A stretch of 64,000 nt of DNA, from positions 20,154 to 84,153 of the forward strand of contig NZ_JACONV010000020.1 in assembly GCF_014358015.1 (NCBI RefSeq), given 5' to 3'. The DNA comes from Pseudomonas triticifolii. GTDB lineage: Bacteria; Pseudomonadota; Gammaproteobacteria; Pseudomonadales; Pseudomonadaceae. The notes below the pieces were generated by a model. The model was not told where the DNA came from and did not search any database. It saw nothing but the letters and a program-made list of their open reading frames with translations. The position numbers were made by a program, and so were the translations under genes. Positions 16,485 through 24,012 of this stretch are shown here, piece by piece; positions within the stretch are counted from its first letter, which is position 1, and each line of letters opens with the position of its first letter.

Positions 16485-17414
16485 TCAGCGCGCCATCAAC
16501 AACGCCAGGCCAGTGTTCAACGGTGTGGGCGTATCGATTTTGAAGTGCTCAAGCAATCGCTGATTGCTGGCCCGCGAGTGCTTGATATCACCCGAGCGGG
16601 GAGCCTGGTAGCTGACGTGAGGCTGCTTGCCGGTCACCTGCGCCAGCGCCGCCAGCAGCTCATTGAGCGAGGTGGTCTGGTTCAGACCGACGTTGACGGC
16701 ACCTTCAATGGCGCTGTCCAGTTCCAGCCCTTGCAATAGCAGCTTGATCAGATCGCCGATGTAGAAGAAATCCCGAGTCTGTTCACCGTCGCCAAACACC
16801 ACAATCGGCAAACCGTTTTCGATGCGCTGGGCGAAGATGCTGATCACGCCCGAATACGGCGAAGACGGATCCTGCCGTGGGCCGAAAATGTTGAAGAAGC
16901 GAAAGATCACCGGCTCCAGGCCGTGCTGACGACGGTAGAAGTCCAGGTAGAACTCGCTGGCCAGTTTGTCCGACGCATAGGGTGTCAAGGGCGCTTTCGG
17001 CGTGTCCTCGGTAATGGCTTCGCCTTCGCCGTTGTTGCCGTAAACGGCTGCGCTGGAGGCGAATATCACACGCTTCACGCCCGCTTCGCGCATGGCTTCG
17101 CAAACGTTAAGAGTACCTATGAAGTTGCTTTGATGGGTACGCACCGGATCGTCCACCGAAGCCTGTACCGAGGCGACCGCAGCCAGATGCACGACTGCCT
17201 GACAGCCTTGCGCCGCACGCTTGACCAGTGCGGCATCGGCGACATCACCGACGATCAGTTCGACACTCGGGTTATCCAGCGGCAGGTTGCTGCGCTTGCC
17301 CGCCGACAGATCATCGAGGATGCGAACGGCATGCCCTCGAGCCAGCAAGGCGTCAGTCAGATGCGAGCCAATGAAGCCCGCACCGCCAGTGATCAGAACA
17401 GGAGCATCAGACAT
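16485..17414 (-). CDS. NAD-dependent epimerase/dehydratase (UDP-glucose 4-epimerase-like)
   Basis: This 309-residue extended short-chain dehydrogenase has the NAD-binding GGAGFIGSH (10-18), a substrate-side Ser pair at 120-121 (FASSAAVYG) and the catalytic YASDK (Tyr146, Lys150). The later FRFFNIFGPRQDPSSPYSGVI is typical of UDP-hexose or UDP-hexuronate epimerases. The start is the Met of MSDAPVLITGG; it overlaps the end of the next gene upstream by eight bases, so the two are coupled. The exact sugar cannot be decided. It probably serves surface-polysaccharide synthesis. Confidence 0.88.
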   Translation of the reverse strand: MSDAPVLITGGAGFIGSHLTDALLARGHAVRILDDLSAGKRSNLPLDNPSVELIVGDVADAALVKRAAQGCQAVVHLAAVASVQASVDDPVRTHQSNFIGTLNVCEAMREAGVKRVIFASSAAVYGNNGEGEAITEDTPKAPLTPYASDKLASEFYLDFYRRQHGLEPVIFRFFNIFGPRQDPSSPYSGVISIFAQRIENGLPIVVFGDGEQTRDFFYIGDLIKLLLQGLELDSAIEGAVNVGLNQTTSLNELLAALAQVTGKQPHVSYQAPRSGDIKHSRASNQRLLEHFKIDTPTPLNTGLALLMAR

Positions 17415-18291
17415 GTCGGTAATACCGGTCCAGCAGGCTCGGCAGACCTGCGCGCCAGGCGCGGGGCTTGATGCCGAACGTATGAAGAATTTTCTTGCAG
17501 GCCAGCACGGCATGCTGCGGCTCTTCGCCGGCATCGGGACGTGCAGCGTGTGCCTGAGCGGTCGGCGACTCGACGGCCAGCGGATGCAGCAAGCGTGCCT
17601 CGGTCAGCACAGCCTGCCCTAGCGCCAGCGGCGTCGTGGCTTCGTGACCGGCGTAGTGGTAGGTGCCCCACAGCGGCGCTTCGCAGTCGAGCTGCTTGAG
17701 CACTGAAATAAGCACCCGCGCCGCGTCATCGACCGGCGTCGGATTGCCGCGCCGATCATCGGCCAGCAGCAGTTCCTGGGGCTTTTCGGCATTCGACAGA
17801 AAACGGCCCAGCACGCCATCGGCGCTGTCATCGAGCAGCCAGCCGAAACGCACCAGCACGTGTTGCGGACAGGTCGCACGCACGCTCTGTTCAATGCGCC
17901 ACAACGCCTGACCGCGCAGGCCGAGCGGCACCGGCTCGTCCTTTTCGCTGTAGGCAGTGGCACGCGAGCCATCGAAGACTCGATAGCTGGAAGGCTGGAG
18001 CAGCGTGATGTTGTGGTGCTGACACAGTTCGGCCAGACGCTCGACAGAGCGTTCCTGGCGGGTCAGACGCGCTTCGCTTACTGTCTCCGCCTGAAACCAG
18101 TCGAAGTAGTAAGCAAGGTTGATCAAGGCATCGGGACGGGTGTCATCGAGCAGTTGCGTCAGGCTCGCCGCGTCCCAACCGTCTTGCGGTGGACGTGGCG
18201 CGAGGAAGCCAATGTCTTCTTCGGCACCCAGACGAATCAACGCCTGCCCGAGGGCATTCCCGCCGCCCAACAGCATAAGGCGCATTCGCAT
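17407..18291 (-). CDS. RmlD-like NAD(P)-binding protein lacking the YxxxK motif
   Basis: The 294-residue protein has a Rossmann start (MLLGGGNALGQAL) and the layout of dTDP-4-dehydrorhamnose reductases: PDALINLAYYFDWF, then LLQPSSYRVFDG near 98-108, then a C-terminal substrate lobe. Where the family has Tyr-x-x-x-Lys, this protein has PLGLRGQAL, so the catalytic Tyr and Lys appear absent. It may bind a nucleotide without reducing a sugar, or regulate its partner. It overlaps the epimerase gene by eight bases, and the pair recurs in P. aeruginosa (from memory). Confidence 0.75.
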   Translation of the reverse strand: MRMRLMLLGGGNALGQALIRLGAEEDIGFLAPRPPQDGWDAASLTQLLDDTRPDALINLAYYFDWFQAETVSEARLTRQERSVERLAELCQHHNITLLQPSSYRVFDGSRATAYSEKDEPVPLGLRGQALWRIEQSVRATCPQHVLVRFGWLLDDSADGVLGRFLSNAEKPQELLLADDRRGNPTPVDDAARVLISVLKQLDCEAPLWGTYHYAGHEATTPLALGQAVLTEARLLHPLAVESPTAQAHAARPDAGEEPQHAVLACKKILHTFGIKPRAWRAGLPSLLDRYYRHV

Positions 18292-18403
18292 AGAGTCAGC
18301 AGGCTCGGTAAATCATCAAATGAACAAGTGAAAAACGCCTGCAAACATAACACGTTGGCTGCCAACCCCCAACAGTTGCGCAGCCTGGCGGGTTAATGAC
18401 GCT

Positions 18404-20680
18404 TTATGTAGCAGCCGGACCGGGCGCGCCGTTGCCTTTGGGCAGGCCAAGCGGCGCAGTAGACGATGGCGCAGGCGGCCCTTCAGGCGTCACATCGGCC
18501 TGCGGCGCACTGATGCCAGGCCCCATGACCACTTGTGGATAAGTCTGGGCGAAGCGCACGCTCGGGTGTTTATCCACAAGGCGCTTGAGCCGCTCGTTGA
18601 AGGCGCGCCCTACCGCGTATTGCCCGCCGGAGGACGTGCGGAACTGCGCGGTGAGCACCACGCCGTTGAGGTCCATGCGGTCCACGCCAAACACTTCCAG
18701 CGGCCCTTGCAGGTTGTTCTTGAGCAGAACGTCTTCGGTGATCGACTGGCCGACTTCGCGAATCAGCGACAGTGCATCATCGATGTCCGAGTCATACGTG
18801 AACTGGACCGAGAAGAACGCATAGGCGAACTGGCGGGACTGGTTGGTGACTGCCTTGATCTGCCCGAACGGCACCGAGTGCACGAACCCCTTGCCGTCGC
18901 GCAGACGCACGGTACGAATCGTCAGGCTCTCGACCGTGCCGGAGTGCCCGGTGCTGAGTACCACCCAGTCGCCGATGGAAAAGGTGTCTTCCACGATGAT
19001 GAACAAACCGGTAATCACGTCCTGAACCAACTGCTGCGAACCAAAGCCGATGGCCAGCCCGACCACCCCGGCACCGGCCAGCAAGGGTGCGACGTTGATG
19101 CCCAGGTTGGCCATGGTGGTGATCGCACAGATCACCACCAGCACGATCTTCACGGCGTTACGCACCAACGGCAGGATAGTCTTGACGCGCGTGCTGGGAT
19201 GACGCCCGCTGCGATGATTGATCGGCGGCTTGAGGGCCTCTTGAATCGCCGTGTCCAGTACGACCCACAACAGCCAGGTCACCAGGAAAATCAGGCCGAT
19301 GCTACTCAGCGATTCGCTGATGACCCGGCCCAGCGTGTTGCGCTGGGCGAATTCGAACATCGAGAAACCCCAGATCCGGCCCAACACCTCGATGAACGTG
19401 ATCGCCAACGCGATGCGCAACACGGCATACAGCAGGCTCAACAGTCGCGCCTTGTAGATATGCCCGCCACGTCCAAGGGCTTCTGCCGGTTTGAACAGGT
19501 GCTGGAATACGGTGCTCAGAAAGACCGTGGCAATCAGCAGAATGGTGGTGAACAGCGCGCAACGCAGCGCTTCCTGACTGTCCTCTCCCGCGCCGATCAG
19601 ATTGATCGCCGACACCAGAATCATCAGCAGAATCGGCAGATACCACAGGTTGGAAAAAATCTTCAGCGACTGTTGCAAAGCGGGACGCTGCAACCGGCTG
19701 CTCAATGACCGATTGCGGATCAGGTGCGCCACCGGGCGGCGTACCTTGACGATCAGCATGCAGAACACCACGGAGGCGAATAGCCCGGTAAACACAGCCA
19801 CGCTGGTGGTCACGTTGCTGCCCAACTGGCGGGCAATCTGCGGGCTGGTCAGGGCGTCACTCAGTGCGGCCAGGAAGCCGACCACGAACAGCGGCCGCGG
19901 CGCATAGCGGCGAATCATACGCACGGCGGCGCGCTTGTGCCCGGAATTGAACATCACGATCACGCACAGCAACACCGATGTCGAGACGATGCCGCTGCTG
20001 GTGGCATAGGCAAAACACAACGCCAGCGCTCGTCCCACCGAGGACGGCATGAAGTGACTGACATACAGCGTTAAAGGTAGACAGATGATGGCCGGCAATG
20101 TGAAGGGCAGAACATATTTGAGCAGCGCCTGGCTGCGCTGACGAACGCTCATGAATGGCGTTCGACACAGTCGAACCGCGATAAAACGGCCAAGTGTGGT
20201 CAGGACCGCGAAGGCACCAATCCACACGAAGGACAGAATCAGGAAGTCGCCGGCCACGCTCCATGGCGAACGGGTCGTGCGTTTGTTGACCAGTTTTTCA
20301 AGTTCATCGGCGGCACGATCAGCACGTAGACGCCAGGCATCCAGCAGGTTCTCATCAAGATTCAGCTTTTCCTGCACGTCATCAATGCTGGTGCTGATCG
20401 CCCCGAGCAGCCCCCCCTGAACCAGAAGTTCGGCGGCGGGGTCAGCGGCTGCCGGATCCGCCTCGTCTGCCGGTTTGGCATCTGACTTGGCGTCGGCCTT
20501 GTCGGTTGACTTGGCATCAGGTTTGTCGGCCGCTTTGTTGTCAGGCTTTTCGACAGCCTTGTCGTCGGCAGGCACTGCGGCGCTCATGGGCAACGCAGGC
20601 ACGTCCGCGGCGTGAACATGAAAACTGCCTGCGAATAACAGCAGACCCGCAAGGACCATAGATTTCAGCTGAGACGCCAC
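18404..20680 (-). CDS. Large MscS-family mechanosensitive channel
   Basis: The 758-residue precursor has a signal-like N-terminus (about 1-24) and then a low-complexity region rich in Lys, Asp, Ala and Pro (about 37-85) with repeated ADKPDAKSTDKADAK-like units. Several membrane segments follow (about 145-480). The MscS pore helix and beta domain come next (LLAGAGVVGLAIGFGSQQLVQDVITGLFIIVEDTFSIGDWV). A cytoplasmic C-terminal domain ends in a Pro-rich tail. Such channels open on hypo-osmotic shock to release solutes. Confidence 0.9.
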   Translation of the reverse strand: MASQLKSMVLAGLLLFAGSFHVHAADVPALPMSAAVPADDKAVEKPDNKAADKPDAKSTDKADAKSDAKPADEADPAAADPAAELLVQGGLLGAISTSIDDVQEKLNLDENLLDAWRLRADRAADELEKLVNKRTTRSPWSVAGDFLILSFVWIGAFAVLTTLGRFIAVRLCRTPFMSVRQRSQALLKYVLPFTLPAIICLPLTLYVSHFMPSSVGRALALCFAYATSSGIVSTSVLLCVIVMFNSGHKRAAVRMIRRYAPRPLFVVGFLAALSDALTSPQIARQLGSNVTTSVAVFTGLFASVVFCMLIVKVRRPVAHLIRNRSLSSRLQRPALQQSLKIFSNLWYLPILLMILVSAINLIGAGEDSQEALRCALFTTILLIATVFLSTVFQHLFKPAEALGRGGHIYKARLLSLLYAVLRIALAITFIEVLGRIWGFSMFEFAQRNTLGRVISESLSSIGLIFLVTWLLWVVLDTAIQEALKPPINHRSGRHPSTRVKTILPLVRNAVKIVLVVICAITTMANLGINVAPLLAGAGVVGLAIGFGSQQLVQDVITGLFIIVEDTFSIGDWVVLSTGHSGTVESLTIRTVRLRDGKGFVHSVPFGQIKAVTNQSRQFAYAFFSVQFTYDSDIDDALSLIREVGQSITEDVLLKNNLQGPLEVFGVDRMDLNGVVLTAQFRTSSGGQYAVGRAFNERLKRLVDKHPSVRFAQTYPQVVMGPGISAPQADVTPEGPPAPSSTAPLGLPKGNGAPGPAAT

Positions 20681-20805
20681 GCAGTTTCTCCCTTCGATGA
20701 ACAGGCAGAGGCTTTAGCCCCAAGGAACTGATTCCCGTTTGCGTGGCAAGTTCGGTTTCGACCGGGTAAATAGATGAGCCAATGTTTCAGATGGCCTTAT
20801 GCCTC

Positions 20806-21240
20806 TTAATGGTGCCGCAATGAACGGCCCAGCACGAACGGGCCAGGACCGGTGAGTGCCAGCCCGGCAAACAGGATGATCAGCAGCCAGGCGAACTGCC
20901 CCTGCTCTACTGACCATTGCGGATGCACAAAGAGTACCGCGACTGCCAGCACGGCGAGGATCGGCAGGCACGCCAGCCGCGCCCAGACGCCGAGTATCAG
21001 CAGCACCGGGCAGATGACTTCGGCGAACACTGCCAGCCCCAGTGTCAGCGTGCCGCCCAGATTGAAGGGATCTTCGATGCGCTGCACTTCCACGCTCCAG
21101 TGCAGCAACTTTGGCAGCCCGTGAACATGCAGTAACAGCACTGACACACTGACGCGCATGAACAGCAGCCCCCAGGCCAGCAGGGCCTGGGCGTATTTCG
21201 GCGATGCGTCGGACTGAAGGTGCGATGCGTTCGGCAGCAT
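20806..21240 (-). CDS. DoxX-family membrane protein
   Basis: The 144-residue protein has four predicted membrane helices, with the family features LLFMRVSVSVLLLHVHGLPKL in the first, LGLAVFAEVICPVLLILG in the second and a Pro-containing end LTGPGPFVLGRSL. DoxX proteins are quinone-related or redox-linked membrane proteins of mostly unknown role. It is monocistronic or transcribed toward mscS, with a 125-bp gap. Confidence 0.8.
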   Translation of the reverse strand: MLPNASHLQSDASPKYAQALLAWGLLFMRVSVSVLLLHVHGLPKLLHWSVEVQRIEDPFNLGGTLTLGLAVFAEVICPVLLILGVWARLACLPILAVLAVAVLFVHPQWSVEQGQFAWLLIILFAGLALTGPGPFVLGRSLRHH

Positions 21241-21441
21241 GGTCTAGGATCTCTCGGGCAGGCTGGGCTTTGGCACGATTATGCGGCGAGTCGGTGGCCG
21301 GAAATTGTCTCGGTGTGCCGAGTTCGACAGCCGTCAGTTGGGCACATCCGCGCAATTACTGCGCACGGCTTGGGTCAATACTGCTGCAGTGCGCCAGCAA
21401 GGCTGCGCCTGTCCGATCAACTCGACTCGAGAGGAAACTGC

Positions 21442-22260
21442 ATGAGCACTTTTACGACGAACGATGGTACCGAGATCTATTTCAAGGACTGGGGATCAGG
21501 CAAGCCGGTTCTCTTCAGCCATGGCTGGCCGCTGGACGCCGACATGTGGGAATACCAGATGGAGTACCTGAGCAGCCGCGGCTATCGCACCATCGCCTTC
21601 GACCGTCGCGGTTTCGGCCGTTCCGACCAACCCTGGACTGGCTACGATTACGACACTTTCGCCGATGACATCGCTGCGTTGATCGAACACCTGGACCTGC
21701 GCGACGTCACGCTGGTGGGATTCTCCATGGGCGGCGGCGACGTGACCCGCTACATCGGTCGCCACGGCACAGAGCGTGTTGCAAAGCTGGTGCTGTTGGG
21801 CGCGGTAACACCGTTTTTCATGAAGACCGATGACAACCCCCAGGGTGTGGACAAGTCCGTATTCGACGGCATCAAGGCGGGTCTTCTGAAAGACCGTGCG
21901 CAATTCATCGCCGACTTCGCGACGCCCTTCTATGGCATCAATAAGGGTCAGACGGTTTCCGAGGGCGTACTGACCCAGACGCTGAACATCGCGCTGCTGG
22001 CTTCGCTCAAGGGCACCCTGGACTGCGTGACGGCGTTTTCCGAAACCGACTTCCGTCCGGACATGGAGAAGATTGATGTGGCGACGCTGGTCATCCACGG
22101 CGATGCGGATCAGATCGTACCCTTCGAAGCGACCGGCAAGCTGGCTGCCGGGCTGATCAAAGGCGCCGAACTGAAGGTCTACACCGGCGCACCCCATGGC
22201 TTTGCCGTGACGCACGGGCAGCAACTCAATGAGGACCTGCTGGCGTTTCTGAACGATTGA
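21442..22260 (+). CDS. Alpha/beta hydrolase, non-haem chloroperoxidase/perhydrolase type
   Basis: The 272-residue enzyme has the oxyanion segment FSHGWPLDADMW, the nucleophile elbow GFSMGG (Ser95), the acid in HGDADQIVP (Asp223) and the base in APHGF (His252): a complete catalytic triad. Overall pattern and length match bacterial cofactor-free haloperoxidases/arylesterases, which hydrolyse esters and can form peracids. GAGGA lies 7 bases before the ATG. The physiological substrate is unknown. Confidence 0.88.
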   Translation: MSTFTTNDGTEIYFKDWGSGKPVLFSHGWPLDADMWEYQMEYLSSRGYRTIAFDRRGFGRSDQPWTGYDYDTFADDIAALIEHLDLRDVTLVGFSMGGGDVTRYIGRHGTERVAKLVLLGAVTPFFMKTDDNPQGVDKSVFDGIKAGLLKDRAQFIADFATPFYGINKGQTVSEGVLTQTLNIALLASLKGTLDCVTAFSETDFRPDMEKIDVATLVIHGDADQIVPFEATGKLAAGLIKGAELKVYTGAPHGFAVTHGQQLNEDLLAFLND

Positions 22261-22331
22261 TAGTCATCGCCCCCTGACACTGCGCTGCCTACCATCAAGC
22301 AGAATGTAACTCACTGAAAAAAAGCAGCTTT

Positions 22332-22420
22332 TGTGGGAGGCGGCTTGCCGGCGATTCGCTTTCCCAGGCGACATTTCCATCAACTGAACGGACGCCATCG
22401 CTGGCGAGCCGCCTCCCGCA
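22332..22420. repeat. REPIN (paired inverted REP elements)
   Basis: Units at 22332-22355 (TGTGGGAGGCGGCTTGCCGG) and 22397-22420 (ATCGCTGGCGAGCCGCCTCC) are inverted with a 41-base spacer. The ends match those of the REPIN at 16309-16396. Confidence 0.85.
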
Positions 22421-22438
22421 ATCAGGTATTTACTGCGC

Positions 22439-22469
22439 GATACCGCTGTGTCAGAGACATAGCGGTATC
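22439..22469. repeat. 31-base near-perfect palindrome
   Basis: Arms of 14 bases (22439-22452 and 22456-22469) with one mismatch surround AGA. It lies between the REPIN and the decayed FAH gene and is not part of a recognised gene. It could be a terminator-like hairpin or a scar of a mobile element. Confidence 0.65.
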
Positions 22470-22514
22470 TGTAGCGTCATCACCATAAAATTTGATCAGT
22501 CGGCCTGTACGGTC

Positions 22515-22940
22515 AGGTGTGCCGGTCGAGATGACTTCGCTCGGTTGCAGGCTCATGCAACGGCTCAGGTAGGCGATCAATTGCGGCACGTGCGGGTCGG
22601 CAATCTCGTCGCGGGTCATGAGCCATGGACCCGCGGGCCAAATATATCGAAGCCCTTGCCCTTGTCCCAGGTGCCGCCGCGCTCCAGCGGCCATTCACGC
22701 TCGGACACGTCGTTGATCACGCAGTAACCCGCCACATGCTCCATGGCATTGGCTTCGTCGATGTAGCGCCCGCCCTTCCCGATCACGACGCCCAGCTCCA
22801 CTTCCCAGTCGGTCTTGACCGATCCACGTGGAATTTCGACGTTATCGTTCGGGCCGCAGATGGCGCTGGTCCATTTGTTGAAGATGATCGGCCGCCAGAG
22901 CGGCACATCGGCCAGCCCGTCGATCCTCAATATGTCACCG
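22515..22940 (-). pseudogene. FAH-family hydrolase (fumarylacetoacetase-like) pseudogene
   Basis: Read on the minus strand, the frame from about 22940 encodes FNKWTSAICGPND...IPRGSVKTDWEVELGVVIGKG and ERGGTWDKGKGFDIFGP, clear FAH-family core. About one base is missing near 22634-22640; the next frame then continues GPWLMTRDEIADP. About 25 codons are then lost before PQLIAYLSRCMSLQ and the end STGTP. The N-terminal domain and the C-terminal tail are also gone. The intact relatives act on acyl-pyruvates or 2-keto-3-deoxy sugar acids. It is non-functional. Confidence 0.85.
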
Positions 22941-23213
22941 GAAGCGGCGATTGGTGGCGGTCTGGCCCTGCTTCGCACCAACGACCGGCTACGCATCGAC
23001 CTCAACGCCCGCACGGTCAACCTGCTGGCGGACGAAAGCGAAATGGCTGAGCGCCGTCAGCAGTGGACACCTTCGATCCCCCCTTCGCAGACACCCTGGC
23101 AGGAAATCTATCGGCAACTGGTCGGGCAGTTATCCACAGGCGGCCGTCTGGAGCCGGCAACGCTGCACATGAAAGTCATCGCCAGAAGCGGCGCGCCACG
23201 GCATTCGCATTGA
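22938..23213 (+). pseudogene. C-terminal fragment of an IlvD/Edd-family dehydratase
   Basis: The plus strand encodes SPEAAIGGGLALLRTNDRLR, then IDLNARTVNLLADESEM and PWQEIYRQLVGQLSTGGRLEPATL. This is the closing part of the IlvD/Edd family (dihydroxy-acid or sugar-acid dehydratases of about 580 residues). Only about 90 residues remain, with no start. It abuts the FAH pseudogene head-to-head; both families co-occur in sugar-acid catabolic clusters, so a former cluster has probably been deleted here. Confidence 0.82.
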
Positions 23214-23390
23214 TGGGTTGAGTCTGAGGTAGAAGCCGGCAAGTCTAGCGGCCGATGCAGTGAAAACCGTTGTTCACAACGTATTGATTTCAGCCCGAAT
23301 CGCCGAAGGCGCAACCGGCGGCGCACCACAGGGCTGCAAATCCACATAAGAAATACGCCCCACATGCCACAGGAGACAGGCGGGCATAAA

Positions 23391-23420
23391 AAAAGCGAAG
23401 CCTGGTAAGGGCTTCGCTTT
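23391..23420 (-). terminator. Terminator of ssb
   Basis: AAGCGAAGCC and GGCTTCGCTT form a 10-bp stem around a seven-base loop. On the minus strand it runs into a T stretch (the A-run at 23386-23393 on the plus strand). It lies about 30 bases after the ssb stop. Confidence 0.85.
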
Positions 23421-23448
23421 GGGTGTTGCGGTTCTGAAAAGGGTGCAA

Positions 23449-24003
23449 TCAGAACGGAATATCATCATCAAAACTGTCGAAATCAGCAGCTGGCTGCGGC
23501 GCTTGCTGCTGTGGCGCAGGGCGGGATTCGCGTTGCTGAGGTGGTTGCTGATTGTAGTTCTGCTGTGGCGGAGCCGACTGCTGAGGGCGCGACTGCTGTG
23601 GACGAGGGGCAGACTGGTTGTAGTTGCCGCCACCCTGGCCTTGTTGTGCGTCGCCCTGTGGACGGCCGCCCAGCAATTGCATGGTGCCTTGCATGTCGAC
23701 GACGATTTCAGTGGTGTAGCGCTTGATGCCGTCTTTTTCCCACTCGCGGGTCTGAAGCTTACCCTCGATGTAGACCTGCGAACCCTTGCGCAGGTATTCG
23801 CCAGCGATTTCGGCAACCTTGCCAAACATCGAAACACGGTGCCACTCGGTCTTTTCGACTTTCTGACCGGTCTGCTTGTCAGTCCACTGTTCGCTGGTTG
23901 CCAGACTCAGGTTGGTCACGGCGTTACCGTTAGGCAAGTAGCGAACTTCGGGATCCTGGCCGCATGTACCGACCAATATGACTTTGTTAACCCCACGGGC
24001 CAT
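23449..24003 (-). CDS. ssb: Single-stranded DNA-binding protein
   Basis: SSB coats single-stranded DNA in replication, recombination and repair. The 184-residue protein has an N-terminal OB fold (1-110: MARGVNKVILVGTCGQDPEVRY; EWHRVSMFGKVAEIAGEYLRKGSQVYIEGKLQTREW). A Gln/Pro/Gly-rich disordered linker (about 115-170) follows, then the acidic partner-binding tip FDDDIPF. It starts 10 bases after the MFS gene and is likely read through from it. Confidence 0.97.
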   Translation of the reverse strand: MARGVNKVILVGTCGQDPEVRYLPNGNAVTNLSLATSEQWTDKQTGQKVEKTEWHRVSMFGKVAEIAGEYLRKGSQVYIEGKLQTREWEKDGIKRYTTEIVVDMQGTMQLLGGRPQGDAQQGQGGGNYNQSAPRPQQSRPQQSAPPQQNYNQQPPQQRESRPAPQQQAPQPAADFDSFDDDIPF

Positions 24004-24012
24004 AACGTTCTC

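Noticed and set aside
23214..23390. Possible small gene between the IlvD remnant and ssb
   Set aside because: Open frames here lack a ribosome-binding site and recognisable content; the stretch looks like decayed non-coding sequence.
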